From: Natrinema marinum
GTDB taxonomy: Archaea > Halobacteriota > Halobacteria > Halobacteriales > Natrialbaceae
Length of the DNA: 64,000 nucleotides
Assembly (NCBI RefSeq): GCF_024296685.1
Contig: NZ_CP100763.1
Span: 806,001-870,000 of the forward strand
Reading direction: 5' to 3'
Part shown: piece by piece, positions 9,375 through 18,273 of the stretch
Position numbering within the stretch: the first letter of the stretch is position 1
Layout: every line of letters begins with the position of its first letter
Position numbers and translations under genes: made by a program
Notes under the pieces: model-generated
Seen by the model: only the letters and a program-made list of their open reading frames with translations
Told to the model about the DNA's origin: nothing
Database searches by the model: none

Positions 9375-10619
9375 TCACCCTTCCGCGGCGATGGTATCGG
9401 GTACCGAAAGCTCGAGCGGCTCCATCTCGAAAAACGCCGTCTCGTACCCCTGATGGCGGGCGGTCTGGGGTGGCGAATCCACGACGATCAGCACCGAATC
9501 GCCGGCGCGGATGTCGGCGAGCGACAGCCCGTAGTGAAAGCCGAGTTCGCCGTCGAGGGTCGCCTCGAGAGGTTGATCGACCACCGTCGAGCCGTCGCGG
9601 GAGACGACCGCGCGAAGCGACGCGTTCGCGAGCGGGACGCGGTTGTACGGCGTCCGCGGCGAGACGAGCAGGTATCGGTCGTCGCCGTCGGCCAACCGGG
9701 AGCCGGACTCGAGTAGCGTGACGACGAACGCCGCGTCGCCGCTGGTCGGAAGACCGTCCGCCGAATCGGCACCGGAGGCCGCGCTCGGCTCGGTCAGGCG
9801 AGTGCCGGGATACTCTCCGGCCGGCGGCAGCGCGGAGTACGGGATTCTGGCGGCCGGATTCCCGTCGCCGCCGGCCCCGTCGCCGGCTTGCCCCTCATGG
9901 CCGAGCATCGGCTCGAGCGCGCCCCGCTTCCCCCAGCGCTCGCGCTCGAGGAGTTCGATACCGTTGACGACGGCCTTGCGGAAGGCCTCGTCGTAGGTGA
10001 ACTCGAACGTCGCGCTCGCGCGCTCGGCGAACCGTCCCGCGAACGAGCCGGTTCGTCGCGTCCCCATCGGCGGCAGTTCGACCGTGGCGGCGTAGGTGCC
10101 GTCTGCCGGGAGGACGATATTATCGCCGAAGTGAACCCCCATCTCCTGGGAGAGCATGGGCCACAGCGACAGCGTTCGCCGCCAATCGTCGCCGCCGTCG
10201 GTTCGCTCGAGCGCGACTCGAGGCCCGAGATCGAAGGGAATCACCGTCTCCGTCTCGGGATCCCAGACGGTGCACATCAGGTGGACGCCCCGCCCCGCTT
10301 CGGGCTCGACGAGTTGGCGCTCGGCTCCGGTGACGAGCCAGAACGGGTGCGGGTACGAGAGCATCGGTGCCACCCGGTAGTCGCCGGCGTCGACCGGCTC
10401 GAGGACGCGCATTGACTTGCGGTGGCCGGGGAGATAGACGGCCGCTGGCGGGTCCTCGATCCGGGGAATGGACGGAGTGTCCGTGACGGAGCCACCGCTC
10501 CCGCCGTCGGGTTCGCCGTCGTCGCTCTCGTTTCCCTCGCCGCCCGGAGCGGCACAGCCGGCGAGGACTATCGCACTCGAGAGCGCGGTCGCCCGCCGGA
10601 GGAAGGTTCGTCGATTCAT
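9375..10619 (-). CDS. Tat-exported lipoprotein, iron-transport (P19/Tp34-like) domain
   Basis: A 414-residue lipoprotein with a twin-arginine signal (NRRTFLRR), hydrophobic core and lipobox (VLAGC), so it should be anchored outside the membrane. Residues about 55-230 resemble the Fe2+ transport P19/Tp34 family: LPGHRKSM, GVHLMCTVWDPETE, then WPMLSQEMGVHFGDN and RRTGSFAGRF, with His/Met residues suited to metal binding. The rest (about 250-414) is a second beta-rich domain I do not recognise. It sits between menB (40 nt upstream) and menA (83 nt downstream) on the same strand, an odd place for a metal-binding protein. The family call is from memory of motif patterns and is moderate. Confidence 0.7.
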   Translation of the reverse strand: MNRRTFLRRATALSSAIVLAGCAAPGGEGNESDDGEPDGGSGGSVTDTPSIPRIEDPPAAVYLPGHRKSMRVLEPVDAGDYRVAPMLSYPHPFWLVTGAERQLVEPEAGRGVHLMCTVWDPETETVIPFDLGPRVALERTDGGDDWRRTLSLWPMLSQEMGVHFGDNIVLPADGTYAATVELPPMGTRRTGSFAGRFAERASATFEFTYDEAFRKAVVNGIELLERERWGKRGALEPMLGHEGQAGDGAGGDGNPAARIPYSALPPAGEYPGTRLTEPSAASGADSADGLPTSGDAAFVVTLLESGSRLADGDDRYLLVSPRTPYNRVPLANASLRAVVSRDGSTVVDQPLEATLDGELGFHYGLSLADIRAGDSVLIVVDSPPQTARHQGYETAFFEMEPLELSVPDTIAAEG

Positions 10620-10659
10620 ATCACTGGTTCACATCCGCCTCGAGGCGGGGTCCGGTCGC

Positions 10660-11550
10660 TCAGTAGTGCCAGGGGTAGTCGTCGAAGTCCGGGTCTCGCC
10701 CCTCCACGAAGGCGTCGCGGCCCTCTTTGGCCTCGTCGGTCATGTACCCCAGCCGCGTCGCCTCGCCGGCGAACACCTGCTGGCCGACCATACCGTCGTC
10801 GGTCATGTTGAACGCGTACTTGAGCATCCGCATCGCCGTCGGGCTCTTGGCGTTGATGCGTTCGCCCCACTCGAGGGCGGTCTCCTCTAACTCTTCGTGT
10901 GGCACCGCTTCGTTGACCATGCCCATCTCCGCGGCCTCCGCGGCGTCGTAGGTTTTCCCGAGGAAGAACACCTCGCGGGCCTTCTTCTGGCCAATCTGTT
11001 TCGCGAGGTAGGCCGAGCCGAAGCCGGCGTCGTAGCTGGCGACGTCGGGGTCGGTCTGGAGGAACTTCGCGTGCTCTTCGCTCGCGAGGGTGAGATCGCA
11101 GACGACGTGCAACGAGTGGCCGCCGCCGACGGCCCAGCCCGGCACGACGCAGACGACCACTTTCGGGATGTGACGGATCAGCCGCTGGACCTCGAGGATG
11201 TGCAGTCGCCCTTGTTCGGACGCGCGCTCCTCATCACCTTCGTACTGGTAGCCGTCTTCGCCGCGGATCGTCTGGTCGCCGCCGGAACAGAACGCCCAGC
11301 CGCCGTCTTTCGTCGAGGGGCCGTTGCCCGTCAGCAGGATACAGCCCACGTCGGTCTGGCGCTTGGCGTGATCCAAGGCGTCGTAGAGTTCGTCGACCGT
11401 TCCCGGCCGGAAGGCGTTGCGCACGTCCGGCCGATCGAACGCGATCCGGACCGTCCCGGAGTCTATCGCCCGGTGGTAGGTAATGTCCCTGAACTCGTCG
11501 TTCAGCGCGGCCGGCTCCCACTGCTCGGGGTCGAAGAGTTCCGATACCAT
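10660..11550 (-). CDS. menB: 1,4-Dihydroxy-2-naphthoyl-CoA synthase
   Basis: Crotonase-fold enzyme that closes the second ring of the naphthoquinone from o-succinylbenzoyl-CoA. The roughly 296-residue protein shows RPDVRNAFRPGTVDEL, the oxyanion-hole segment FCSGGDQ, the MenB-specific insertion with GYQYEGDE, GWAVGGGHSLHVVCDLT, and the tyrosine-containing YDAGFGSAYLA motif near the active site. It ends FDDYPWHY, typical of MenB. The ATG at 11550 is preferred to an unconserved upstream extension. Confidence 0.95.
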   Translation of the reverse strand: MVSELFDPEQWEPAALNDEFRDITYHRAIDSGTVRIAFDRPDVRNAFRPGTVDELYDALDHAKRQTDVGCILLTGNGPSTKDGGWAFCSGGDQTIRGEDGYQYEGDEERASEQGRLHILEVQRLIRHIPKVVVCVVPGWAVGGGHSLHVVCDLTLASEEHAKFLQTDPDVASYDAGFGSAYLAKQIGQKKAREVFFLGKTYDAAEAAEMGMVNEAVPHEELEETALEWGERINAKSPTAMRMLKYAFNMTDDGMVGQQVFAGEATRLGYMTDEAKEGRDAFVEGRDPDFDDYPWHY

Positions 11551-11641
11551 TTGCTCGAGTGTGGTCGGCGGCGGCAGAAATAGATTCGCGTCTCGAGCGG
11601 AGCCAACCCGAGGCGGCTGTCGGGGGCCACCGTGGCGTCGG

Positions 11642-14203
11642 TCAGGCGCTGGCGGCTTCCGCACCGTCGTAACCGGAGAACCGAACCCAGACCGCGAGCA
11701 GGCTCGGCAAGACGAGGACGCTCGCGAGGAAGGCGTAGCCGATCGCGACGCTCGTGACGAAGCCGAACCGTTGGAGCGACGGGACGAGCGCGAGCATCAG
11801 AACGCCGAAACCGGCCGTGGTCGTGGCGGCGCTGGCGAGCAACGCGCCCCCGGTTCCGCGGACGGTCCGCCGGAGCGCCGCGATGCTGTCGCCGCGGTAC
11901 TCCTCGACGAACCGCTCACCGATGTGGATGGCGTAGTCGACGCCGATGCCGATGCCGATCGCCGCGATGATGGCCGTCTCGGAGGTAAAGGGGATTCCGG
12001 CGAGGTACATGGTCCCGAACAGCCACGCCTGCGCGAGGACGACGGGGGCCAGCACGACCGCACCGAGGCCGAGCACCCGATAGCGGAGCCAGAAGATCGC
12101 CGTCAGGAAGGCGACGATGACCCCGAACGTGATGAGGAATCCGTTGACCAGCGTCTGCACCAGACCCCGTTGGACGAGTTCTTCGATGATCGGTTGCCCG
12201 GTCGCCGTCACCGTCAGTTCGGTCTCGCCTTCCATCGTGGTCGCGACCGCGCGCATCTCCTCGGTGACGGTCCCGGTGTCTGCCGCGCCGGAGAGCCCCA
12301 CGGAGAGCCGGAGCGAGCGGTACTCTCCGCCCTCGCGGTGGATCGTGGCCTCGGCCGCGGCCGGATCGGCCGCGTAGACGGCGTCGTAGATCGCGGTCAG
12401 GTTCTCGTCAGGAACGCCGTCGCCGTCCGTATCCGACTCCGCGACCATGTTGGCCACGGTCTCGTTCGTCGCGGCGACCGACTCGATCGTCTCGAGCGGC
12501 CCCGTCACCTGCAGATTCCCGTCGGCCAGCACTACCGCCGAAGACGTGTTGCGGAGGTCGTCCCTGCCGGCCGCGAGCCGCTCGAGCGTCGCCGGGTCGG
12601 TGACCGGCCCCTCGATTAGAAACTCGGCGCGCGATCGATCGCGCGCCTGCGCGAAGTTCGTGTTGATGTACTCGGCGTTCGACCGGAGCTGGTAGTCACT
12701 CGGCTGGAACGAGTCCGGCAGCGAGTCCATCCAGGCCGGCGAGTCCCGCGGGAGGAAGTCCGTCTGGTCGATGGACGTATCGATGTCCGTCGCGGCGGCA
12801 CCGCCGGCCGCGCTCAGGACGAGGGCGACGGCGATGACGACGTACGGCGCGCGCTGGGCGATGTCGGCACCGACGCCGAGCAGGCGTCCCGCGGCACCAC
12901 CGCGGCCGAACGCGCGCGTCTGCCGGGAGAGCCCGATCCGTCGTAGGAGGCCGTCGAGCTCGAGTTTCAGCGCCGGCAGCAACAGGCCGAAGACGAGAAA
13001 CGCCGCGGCGATGCCGACGGCGCTGACGATCCCGAACTCCTGGATCGACTGAAGCGGGCTGACCGCGTTCGAGAGGAAGCCCACGGCCGTGGTAAACGTG
13101 GCCGCGCCGATGGCGACGACGACGCCCGCGAGGCCGCGTCGCATCGCCACTTGCGGCGACGCGTCGGGATCGTCGACCATCGCCTCGCGATAGCGCATCA
13201 CGACGTGGAGCGCGTAGTCGATCGAGAGCCCGATCAGCAGAAACGGAACGGCGATCAGGATCTGCGTGACGCCGATACCGGCCCAGCCCATGAAGCCGGC
13301 CATCCACGCGAGCACGAGGACGACGCCGAGCAGCCCGAGGGCCACGTCGAAAACGTCTCGATAGGCGATCCCGAGCACGCCCAGAATCAACAGGAGTGCG
13401 ACCGGCGAGATCAGCGCGAAGCTCTCGCCGGTCGCCTGCGTGCTCTCCTCGTCGACGATCCCGGCACCGAAGACGAAGCTCTCGGCCGAGATACGTTCCG
13501 AGGACAGCTCCTGCAACTCGAGTTGGGCGTCGACGACGGCCGGCGGGAGGTCGTCACCGGTCGCGTCGCTCGTATCCTGGAACACGAACAGGACGCGCCC
13601 CGACGCCGTCGTCGATCCCTGTTCGTAGTCGGTCGGCAGCAGCGAGTAGGGGTCGACCGGTCCAGCAGCGCTCGAGCCGGGCGTCAACACCCGTTCGACG
13701 GTCGCCTCGACCTCGCGTTCCGACATGGACTCGAGTTGCGAGATCTGCGCCGAAAGCGACGGCGTCGCCGTGCCGGCTCCGGCGTTCGCCCCCTCGGCGC
13801 CGGTTTCGTTGCCGGCCTGTGATTGCCGAATGGCCGTCGTCGCGACGACGTTCGAGAGCCCGACCATCGGCCGGCGCTCCCGCAGCGTCGCGTTCACCGC
13901 TGGATCGTCCGTGACGGCTTGCTGGAAGCGCAACGTCTCGAGGAGGGATTGCTTCGAGAGGACGTTGTCGCCCCGGACGACGACCTGAACGACCGTCGCG
14001 TTTTCGCCGTCGGTCGTGAAGTTCTCCCGAAGCGCGTCGTACTTCTCGGCCTCCGTCGAGTCGCTTTCGAAGCTCGCGATCGACAGCCCCGAATCGACGC
14101 TCCCCGCCCCGCTGCCGACGATCAGCGTCAGTATCAGCATCACCGCGATGACGGTTTTGCTGTGGGCAGTGACGAACGCCGCGTACCGCTCGGCTGGGTT
14201 CAT
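11642..14203 (-). CDS. RND/MMPL-family exporter
   Basis: An 853-residue protein with two homologous halves. Each half has one N-terminal membrane helix, a large extracellular domain, and five more helices (clusters near residues 265-410 and 680-840). The RND helix motif is visible as IGLSIDYALHVVMRYRE in the first half and GIGIGVDYAIHIGERFVEEY in the second, giving the conserved D-Y pair of the proton relay. This architecture is that of MMPL/HAE3-type lipid or hydrophobic-compound exporters. A TATA element at 14227-14236 puts the start site close to the ATG. It diverges from a TrmB-type regulator, the likely controller. Confidence 0.88.
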   Translation of the reverse strand: MNPAERYAAFVTAHSKTVIAVMLILTLIVGSGAGSVDSGLSIASFESDSTEAEKYDALRENFTTDGENATVVQVVVRGDNVLSKQSLLETLRFQQAVTDDPAVNATLRERRPMVGLSNVVATTAIRQSQAGNETGAEGANAGAGTATPSLSAQISQLESMSEREVEATVERVLTPGSSAAGPVDPYSLLPTDYEQGSTTASGRVLFVFQDTSDATGDDLPPAVVDAQLELQELSSERISAESFVFGAGIVDEESTQATGESFALISPVALLLILGVLGIAYRDVFDVALGLLGVVLVLAWMAGFMGWAGIGVTQILIAVPFLLIGLSIDYALHVVMRYREAMVDDPDASPQVAMRRGLAGVVVAIGAATFTTAVGFLSNAVSPLQSIQEFGIVSAVGIAAAFLVFGLLLPALKLELDGLLRRIGLSRQTRAFGRGGAAGRLLGVGADIAQRAPYVVIAVALVLSAAGGAAATDIDTSIDQTDFLPRDSPAWMDSLPDSFQPSDYQLRSNAEYINTNFAQARDRSRAEFLIEGPVTDPATLERLAAGRDDLRNTSSAVVLADGNLQVTGPLETIESVAATNETVANMVAESDTDGDGVPDENLTAIYDAVYAADPAAAEATIHREGGEYRSLRLSVGLSGAADTGTVTEEMRAVATTMEGETELTVTATGQPIIEELVQRGLVQTLVNGFLITFGVIVAFLTAIFWLRYRVLGLGAVVLAPVVLAQAWLFGTMYLAGIPFTSETAIIAAIGIGIGVDYAIHIGERFVEEYRGDSIAALRRTVRGTGGALLASAATTTAGFGVLMLALVPSLQRFGFVTSVAIGYAFLASVLVLPSLLAVWVRFSGYDGAEAASA

Positions 14204-14226
14204 TACCGCTCCGTTCCGGGCCAGCG

Positions 14227-14236
14227 AACATAAGTG
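14227..14236 (-). promoter_or_regulatory. TATA box of the RND exporter
   Basis: Read on the minus strand this is CACTTATGTT, centred about 28 bases before the ATG at 14203, so the exporter mRNA is probably leaderless. It lies 2 nt from the palindrome at 14239-14250. Confidence 0.55.
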
Positions 14237-14238
14237 TT

Positions 14239-14250
14239 GTAGAATTCTAC
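14239..14250. promoter_or_regulatory. Perfect palindrome, candidate TrmB-type operator
   Basis: GTAGAATTCTAC is a perfect 12-bp palindrome located between the exporter TATA box (minus strand) and the CTAAATATG TATA-like box of the regulator (plus strand, about 14249-14258). A dimeric regulator bound here would block both promoters. The site is inferred from symmetry and position only. Confidence 0.5.
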
Positions 14251-14346
14251 TAAATATGTGTGTGGGCGGAAATCCCCGCTACTGATAGCCCCGCCGGTCG
14301 AAGAGCCGATCGACCGACCGAGAGAGCCGGTCTCCCGACGCCATCC

Positions 14347-15105
14347 ATGAGCACACAAGACGCGGTCGCGGCGCTGAAACGACTCGGACTCCCGAACTAC
14401 GAGGCGCGCGTGTTCGTCGCCCTCCAGCAACTGGGAACGGGGACCGCCCAGGAGGTCAGCGATGTCTCCGACGTGCCCCGCTCGCAGGTCTACGGCGCGG
14501 CCGACGACCTCGTCGAGCGGGGCCTCGTCGAAGTCATCGAATCGTCGCCGAAGCAGTACCGGCCGGTGAGCCTCGCCGCGGCTCGAGAACAGCTGACAGA
14601 TCGCCTCGAGCGCGAACGGGAGCGCGCCTTCGAGAACCTCGCCGACCTGCGGACGGAGTCGTCGGGGCGCGAGGACGACGGCTCCGTCTCGACGCTTCGG
14701 GGCCGTCAGCCCATCGACGATCGAATCGCGGAACTGGTCGGGACGGCCGACTCGAGCGTCGTCTTCGTCGCACCCGAGGGCGATTCCCTGTCCGATCGGA
14801 TCGAAACGGCGCTTCGCGATCGAGCGACGCAGGGCGTGTTCGTCACGGTCGTGACGGCCGAACAGTCGGAACGCGAACGCTTCGCCGATAGCCCGATCAC
14901 GGTCATCGTGATGGACGAGGACAACCCGGCCGATTTCGCGGGACGTGCGCTCATGGTCGACGAGGAGACCGTGTTGTTGTCGGTCGCCACCGACGACGAG
15001 GTCGTCGACGAGGAGGCGATGTGGACCGCCGGCAGCAGCATCGGCCGTATTTTAGCGCAGTTCATGCAGTCCGGGATCGAATCCGGCCGGGACCGGAACC
15101 CGTAA
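14347..15105 (+). CDS. TrmB-family transcriptional regulator
   Basis: A 252-residue protein with an N-terminal winged helix (VAALKRLGLPNYEARVFVAL, then AQEVSDVSDVPRSQVYGAAD), a coiled linker rich in Glu/Arg, and a C-terminal effector-like domain (from about residue 120) with a Rossmann-like beta pattern (DSSVVFVAPEG, GVFVTVVT, VIVMDEDNP). This matches TrmB-type regulators that sense small molecules. The ATG at 14347 is preferred to an upstream in-frame ATG because the winged-helix domain begins immediately after it. It is divergent from the RND exporter, with a palindrome between them. Confidence 0.85.
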   Translation: MSTQDAVAALKRLGLPNYEARVFVALQQLGTGTAQEVSDVSDVPRSQVYGAADDLVERGLVEVIESSPKQYRPVSLAAAREQLTDRLERERERAFENLADLRTESSGREDDGSVSTLRGRQPIDDRIAELVGTADSSVVFVAPEGDSLSDRIETALRDRATQGVFVTVVTAEQSERERFADSPITVIVMDEDNPADFAGRALMVDEETVLLSVATDDEVVDEEAMWTAGSSIGRILAQFMQSGIESGRDRNP

Positions 15106-15289
15106 CGCTTGCGAGCGACCGCTCCCGGCCACTCGACTCGGCGAGTCGTGTCGAATTCGCTCGGTTCTCGGACCGAGCGACGACGCTGGTTGAACCGATT
15201 TCGTGACTGATGGCCTCGAGCCGACGGAATTCGGCCGGTACTGTGTTTCGAAGCCACCCGCTGTCTCGTCTCGCGATCGGCGAATTTGA

Positions 15290-15309
15290 TATAGCGCTAC
15301 TTAGTTTAC
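15290..15309 (+). repeat. Copy 1 of the TATAGCGCTA...AGTTTAC motif
   Basis: Reads TATAGCGCTACTTAGTTTAC, identical at 17 of 20 positions to 40103-40122. The following GAG is shared with the reverse complement of the site at 42513-42532. It contains a short palindrome, TAGCGCTA. Function unknown. Confidence 0.5.
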
Positions 15310-15394
15310 GAGTCGGAAGGGCGTCACACGCGGACTCGGACGCACCGAGTGGTGTGACTAGCAGTCACCGACGACAGTCTGTTCGTCCGAGTGA

Positions 15395-15403
15395 TTTTTT
15401 ATC
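15395..15403 (+). promoter_or_regulatory. TATA box of the J-domain gene
   Basis: TTTTTTATC lies 22 bases before the ATG at 15426, the spacing expected for a leaderless haloarchaeal transcript. Confidence 0.65.
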
Positions 15404-15425
15404 TGGCCGTCCAATCGAGCACGCG

Positions 15426-16376
15426 ATGGGCGAGACGTACTACGACGTGCTCGGAGTCGACCCGGGCGCGACGGTGGACGACATCGAGTCGGCCTACCGC
15501 GACCGCGTCCTCGAGACCCATCCGGACCACTCCGACGCCCCCGACGCCGCAGAGCGGTTCCAGCGGGTTACGACCGCGCGGTCGGTCCTCACCGACGGCA
15601 CGGAACGGGCCCGCTACGACCGACTCGGCCACGAGGCGTACGTCGATCTCGCCCAGGGGACAACGTTCGGCGGCAACTCGAGCGACGCCGACGAGTCGGA
15701 GGCGTCGACCTCGTCGACCGGTCGAGCGAACGCGGAGACGGACGCGACTGACTCCGGAACCACCGATTGGACGCGCGAACAGGCGCGGCAGGTGCGGGAC
15801 GACGGGACGACCGAGGGGTCCGACCGCGGGCGGAGCCACCACGCTCGCCAGCGGGCCGAGCGACAGCACCGCCGAAAAAAGCGGCGCGCGGCGGGCGAGT
15901 GGCCGTTCGACGGCGAGCGAGTTACCGGAACGCGTTCGAGTTCGCGGACGTCGGCGGCGGCCGAACCCGACGGCTCGACCGGGAACGGAGCCGATGGGTT
16001 TCAGTACTCCGTCCACGACTGGGACGGCGACATCGATCTCGAGTGGGACAGGACCCGGATCGATCGGACGACGGCGATCACGGTCGCGGCCGTCGTCCTC
16101 TGTTATCCGCTGTTCGTCGTCGCGAGCCTCTCCTCGCTGTTTTCGCTCGCCGTCAACGTCGTCGTCGCCGCCTGTACCCTCGTCTTGATAGGATATCTCC
16201 TCACGATGCCGCGAATCGCGATGGCGGTCTTCGGCGCTTGGAGCGTCCTCTTTCCGGCCGCGATCGTCGGCTTCTCACTCGTCGAACCGATCTCTCTGGC
16301 GGGAGTATTCGCGCTCGGGTTCGCCTGGGTGCCGCTTGGCTACGCCGTCGCGTTGTGGTGGACGCTACGTCCGTAA
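15426..16376 (+). CDS. Membrane-anchored J-domain protein
   Basis: A 316-residue protein with an N-terminal J domain (residues about 4-66) including the HPD tripeptide at 32-34 and the YDRLGHEAYV end motif. A long charged, low-complexity linker (about 70-200) follows, then four hydrophobic segments (about 215-310). There is no G/F region, zinc finger or substrate domain, so it is not the DnaK partner DnaJ but a J protein that could recruit an Hsp70 to the membrane. It converges on menD, with only 25 nt between the stops. Confidence 0.82.
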   Translation: MGETYYDVLGVDPGATVDDIESAYRDRVLETHPDHSDAPDAAERFQRVTTARSVLTDGTERARYDRLGHEAYVDLAQGTTFGGNSSDADESEASTSSTGRANAETDATDSGTTDWTREQARQVRDDGTTEGSDRGRSHHARQRAERQHRRKKRRAAGEWPFDGERVTGTRSSSRTSAAAEPDGSTGNGADGFQYSVHDWDGDIDLEWDRTRIDRTTAITVAAVVLCYPLFVVASLSSLFSLAVNVVVAACTLVLIGYLLTMPRIAMAVFGAWSVLFPAAIVGFSLVEPISLAGVFALGFAWVPLGYAVALWWTLRP

Positions 16377-16401
16377 CGTCAAAATCGGCCGCTGGCGACC
16401 G

Positions 16402-18273
16402 CTACGAGTCGGCAGCGGAGCTGTCGTCGAACGTCTTCGCGACTGCTTCCGTGACGCGCTCGTCGAGTTCCTCCCGCCGACGGTGGCTCGTCGCCGAGTC
16501 GAATTCGACGGCGAGCACCTGTGTCCCGCTACGTTCGAGCGAACGTCGATACGCGTCGTCGAAGTCGGCCGGGGTGACGGACTCGAACTCGAGGTCGTAG
16601 AACGCCGCGAGGTCGTCGAACTCGAGCCCGTGCGGCGTCTTGAACTGGTCGGTAAACGGTGGCTCGAACCCTTCGATCGGCAGTTTATGGAAGATACCGC
16701 CGCCGTCGTTGTCCAGCAACACGATCGTGGCGTCCACGTCGCAGCGGCCGACCGCGAGCAGCCCGTTCGAGTCGTGGTAGAAGGCCAGGTCGCCGGTCAC
16801 GAGCACGAGCGGGTCGTCGGTGGCGCTGCCGGCCCCAAGCGCCGTGCTCGCGATGCCGTCGATGCCGCTGGCACCGCGGTTCGCGAGGACGGTAAGGTCG
16901 GCGCGTCGGGGTCGACCGAACCGGTCCGCGTCCCGGATCGGCATGCTGTTCGAGACGAACACCGTGGCCGGATCCGGCGCGTTCGCAAATACCGAGGCGA
17001 GCACTGCCCCTTCGAACGGCGCCTCCTCGAGCGCGTCCGCGGCGACGGCCTCGTCGCGGATCGCCCAGTGGCGGCGTTCGGCCGCGTCGAACCGCGCGCG
17101 CCACGCGTCGTCGCTCGGCGCTCGCGGGTCCGCCCCGCGGTCGCCACCGGAATCGCCGTCGGCGAGCGCCTCGAGCAGTCCGTCGACGACGGCCCCCGGC
17201 TCGGCGGCCAGGAGGTCGGTCGCGGTGAACGTCGCCTCGCGCCAGGCGCCCGCGGGATCGATCAGGAACTGTCGCGCGTCGGCGTCTCGAAGCCAGTGGC
17301 GGAGCGGTTTCGAGGTGGGCGAGGCGCCAACGCGGAGGACCACGTCCGGCTTCGGGATCTCGGTGACGTAGGCGTCGTAGCCGCCGTAGACCGACCGCGT
17401 TCCCCCGGTAGCGCTTTCGTCGCCGTCCGTCCCCTTTCGCTCGATATGCGACCCGAACCGCAGCCCCGAGAGCGGGTCTGCGAGAACGGGCGCGCCGAGT
17501 CGGTCGGCGAGTTCGGTTACGGCCGCCGGCTCGAGCCGCGAGAGGTCGGCCGGATCTGCTGGACCCGCGACGAGTAGCGGCCGGTCCGCGGCCTCGAGCG
17601 TCCGCAGGAGCGTTCGGAGATCGCCGTCGTCGAGCGTTCGCGTCCCGCCGGATGTTTCGACGAACGACCCGTCTCGACCCTGTGCAGCCGTCGTCTCGGC
17701 GAAGGAGTCCGGCACGTCGCCGGGCACGTCGATCGGCTCGAGGGGCTTGCGGAACGGACAGTTGAGGTGAACCGGGCCCGGCGCCACGCCAGTCGTTTCC
17801 GACAGCGCACGCGCGGCTGTCGTCCGCAGACTGCGGATTTTCCGCTCGTCGGGTTCGGGCTCGGGCAGTTCGGCGTACCACCGAACCGCGTCGCCGTAGA
17901 GTTTGACTTGGTCGACGGTCTGGTTCGCGCCGCTATCGCGGAGCTCCGGGGGCCGGTCGGCGGTCAGCACGAGCAGCGGTACGCGGGCTCGGTCGGCCTC
18001 CATGACGGCGGGGTGGAAGTTCGCCGCCGCCGTCCCCGAGGTACAGACAAGCGCCGTCGGCTCGCCGGTTCGACGGGCGCGACCGAGCGCGAAGTAGGCC
18101 GCGGAGCGCTCGTCGAGATGCGAGTAGACGTCGATCTCGGCGTGCTCGGCGAACGCGACCGTCAGCGGCGTCGACCGGCTGCCGGGGGCGATACAGACGG
18201 CCTCGAGCCCCCCGTTCGCGAGTTCGTCGACGAGGACGCGACCCCACAAGGTCGCGCGGTTCGGTGCAGTCAT
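16402..18273 (-). CDS. menD: SEPHCHC synthase
   Basis: ThDP-dependent enzyme joining isochorismate and 2-oxoglutarate to make SEPHCHC, the first committed step of menaquinone synthesis. It is 623 residues, longer than typical bacterial MenD of about 550-580. The N-terminal ThDP glutamate region (GLEAVCIAPGSRSTPLTVAF) and the C-terminal ThDP/Mg motif (LVTGDLAFYHDSNGLL...NNDGG-type) are present. The extra length is mostly Ala/Asp-rich loops, for example around residues 285-300 and 390-400. The ATG at 18273 overlaps the menF stop by 4 nt (ATGA). Confidence 0.94.
   Translation of the reverse strand: MTAPNRATLWGRVLVDELANGGLEAVCIAPGSRSTPLTVAFAEHAEIDVYSHLDERSAAYFALGRARRTGEPTALVCTSGTAAANFHPAVMEADRARVPLLVLTADRPPELRDSGANQTVDQVKLYGDAVRWYAELPEPEPDERKIRSLRTTAARALSETTGVAPGPVHLNCPFRKPLEPIDVPGDVPDSFAETTAAQGRDGSFVETSGGTRTLDDGDLRTLLRTLEAADRPLLVAGPADPADLSRLEPAAVTELADRLGAPVLADPLSGLRFGSHIERKGTDGDESATGGTRSVYGGYDAYVTEIPKPDVVLRVGASPTSKPLRHWLRDADARQFLIDPAGAWREATFTATDLLAAEPGAVVDGLLEALADGDSGGDRGADPRAPSDDAWRARFDAAERRHWAIRDEAVAADALEEAPFEGAVLASVFANAPDPATVFVSNSMPIRDADRFGRPRRADLTVLANRGASGIDGIASTALGAGSATDDPLVLVTGDLAFYHDSNGLLAVGRCDVDATIVLLDNDGGGIFHKLPIEGFEPPFTDQFKTPHGLEFDDLAAFYDLEFESVTPADFDDAYRRSLERSGTQVLAVEFDSATSHRRREELDERVTEAVAKTFDDSSAADS

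Larger units (their letters stand above)
15106..15425. other. Gene-free stretch with repeat copy and dnaJ promoter
   Basis: 320 bases between the TrmB-type gene and the J-domain gene. No convincing reading frame is visible on either strand. It contains one copy of a 20-bp motif (15290-15309) shared with two sites flanking the recombinase region at 40-42.5 kb, and the TATA box of the J-domain gene at 15395-15403. Confidence 0.6.
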
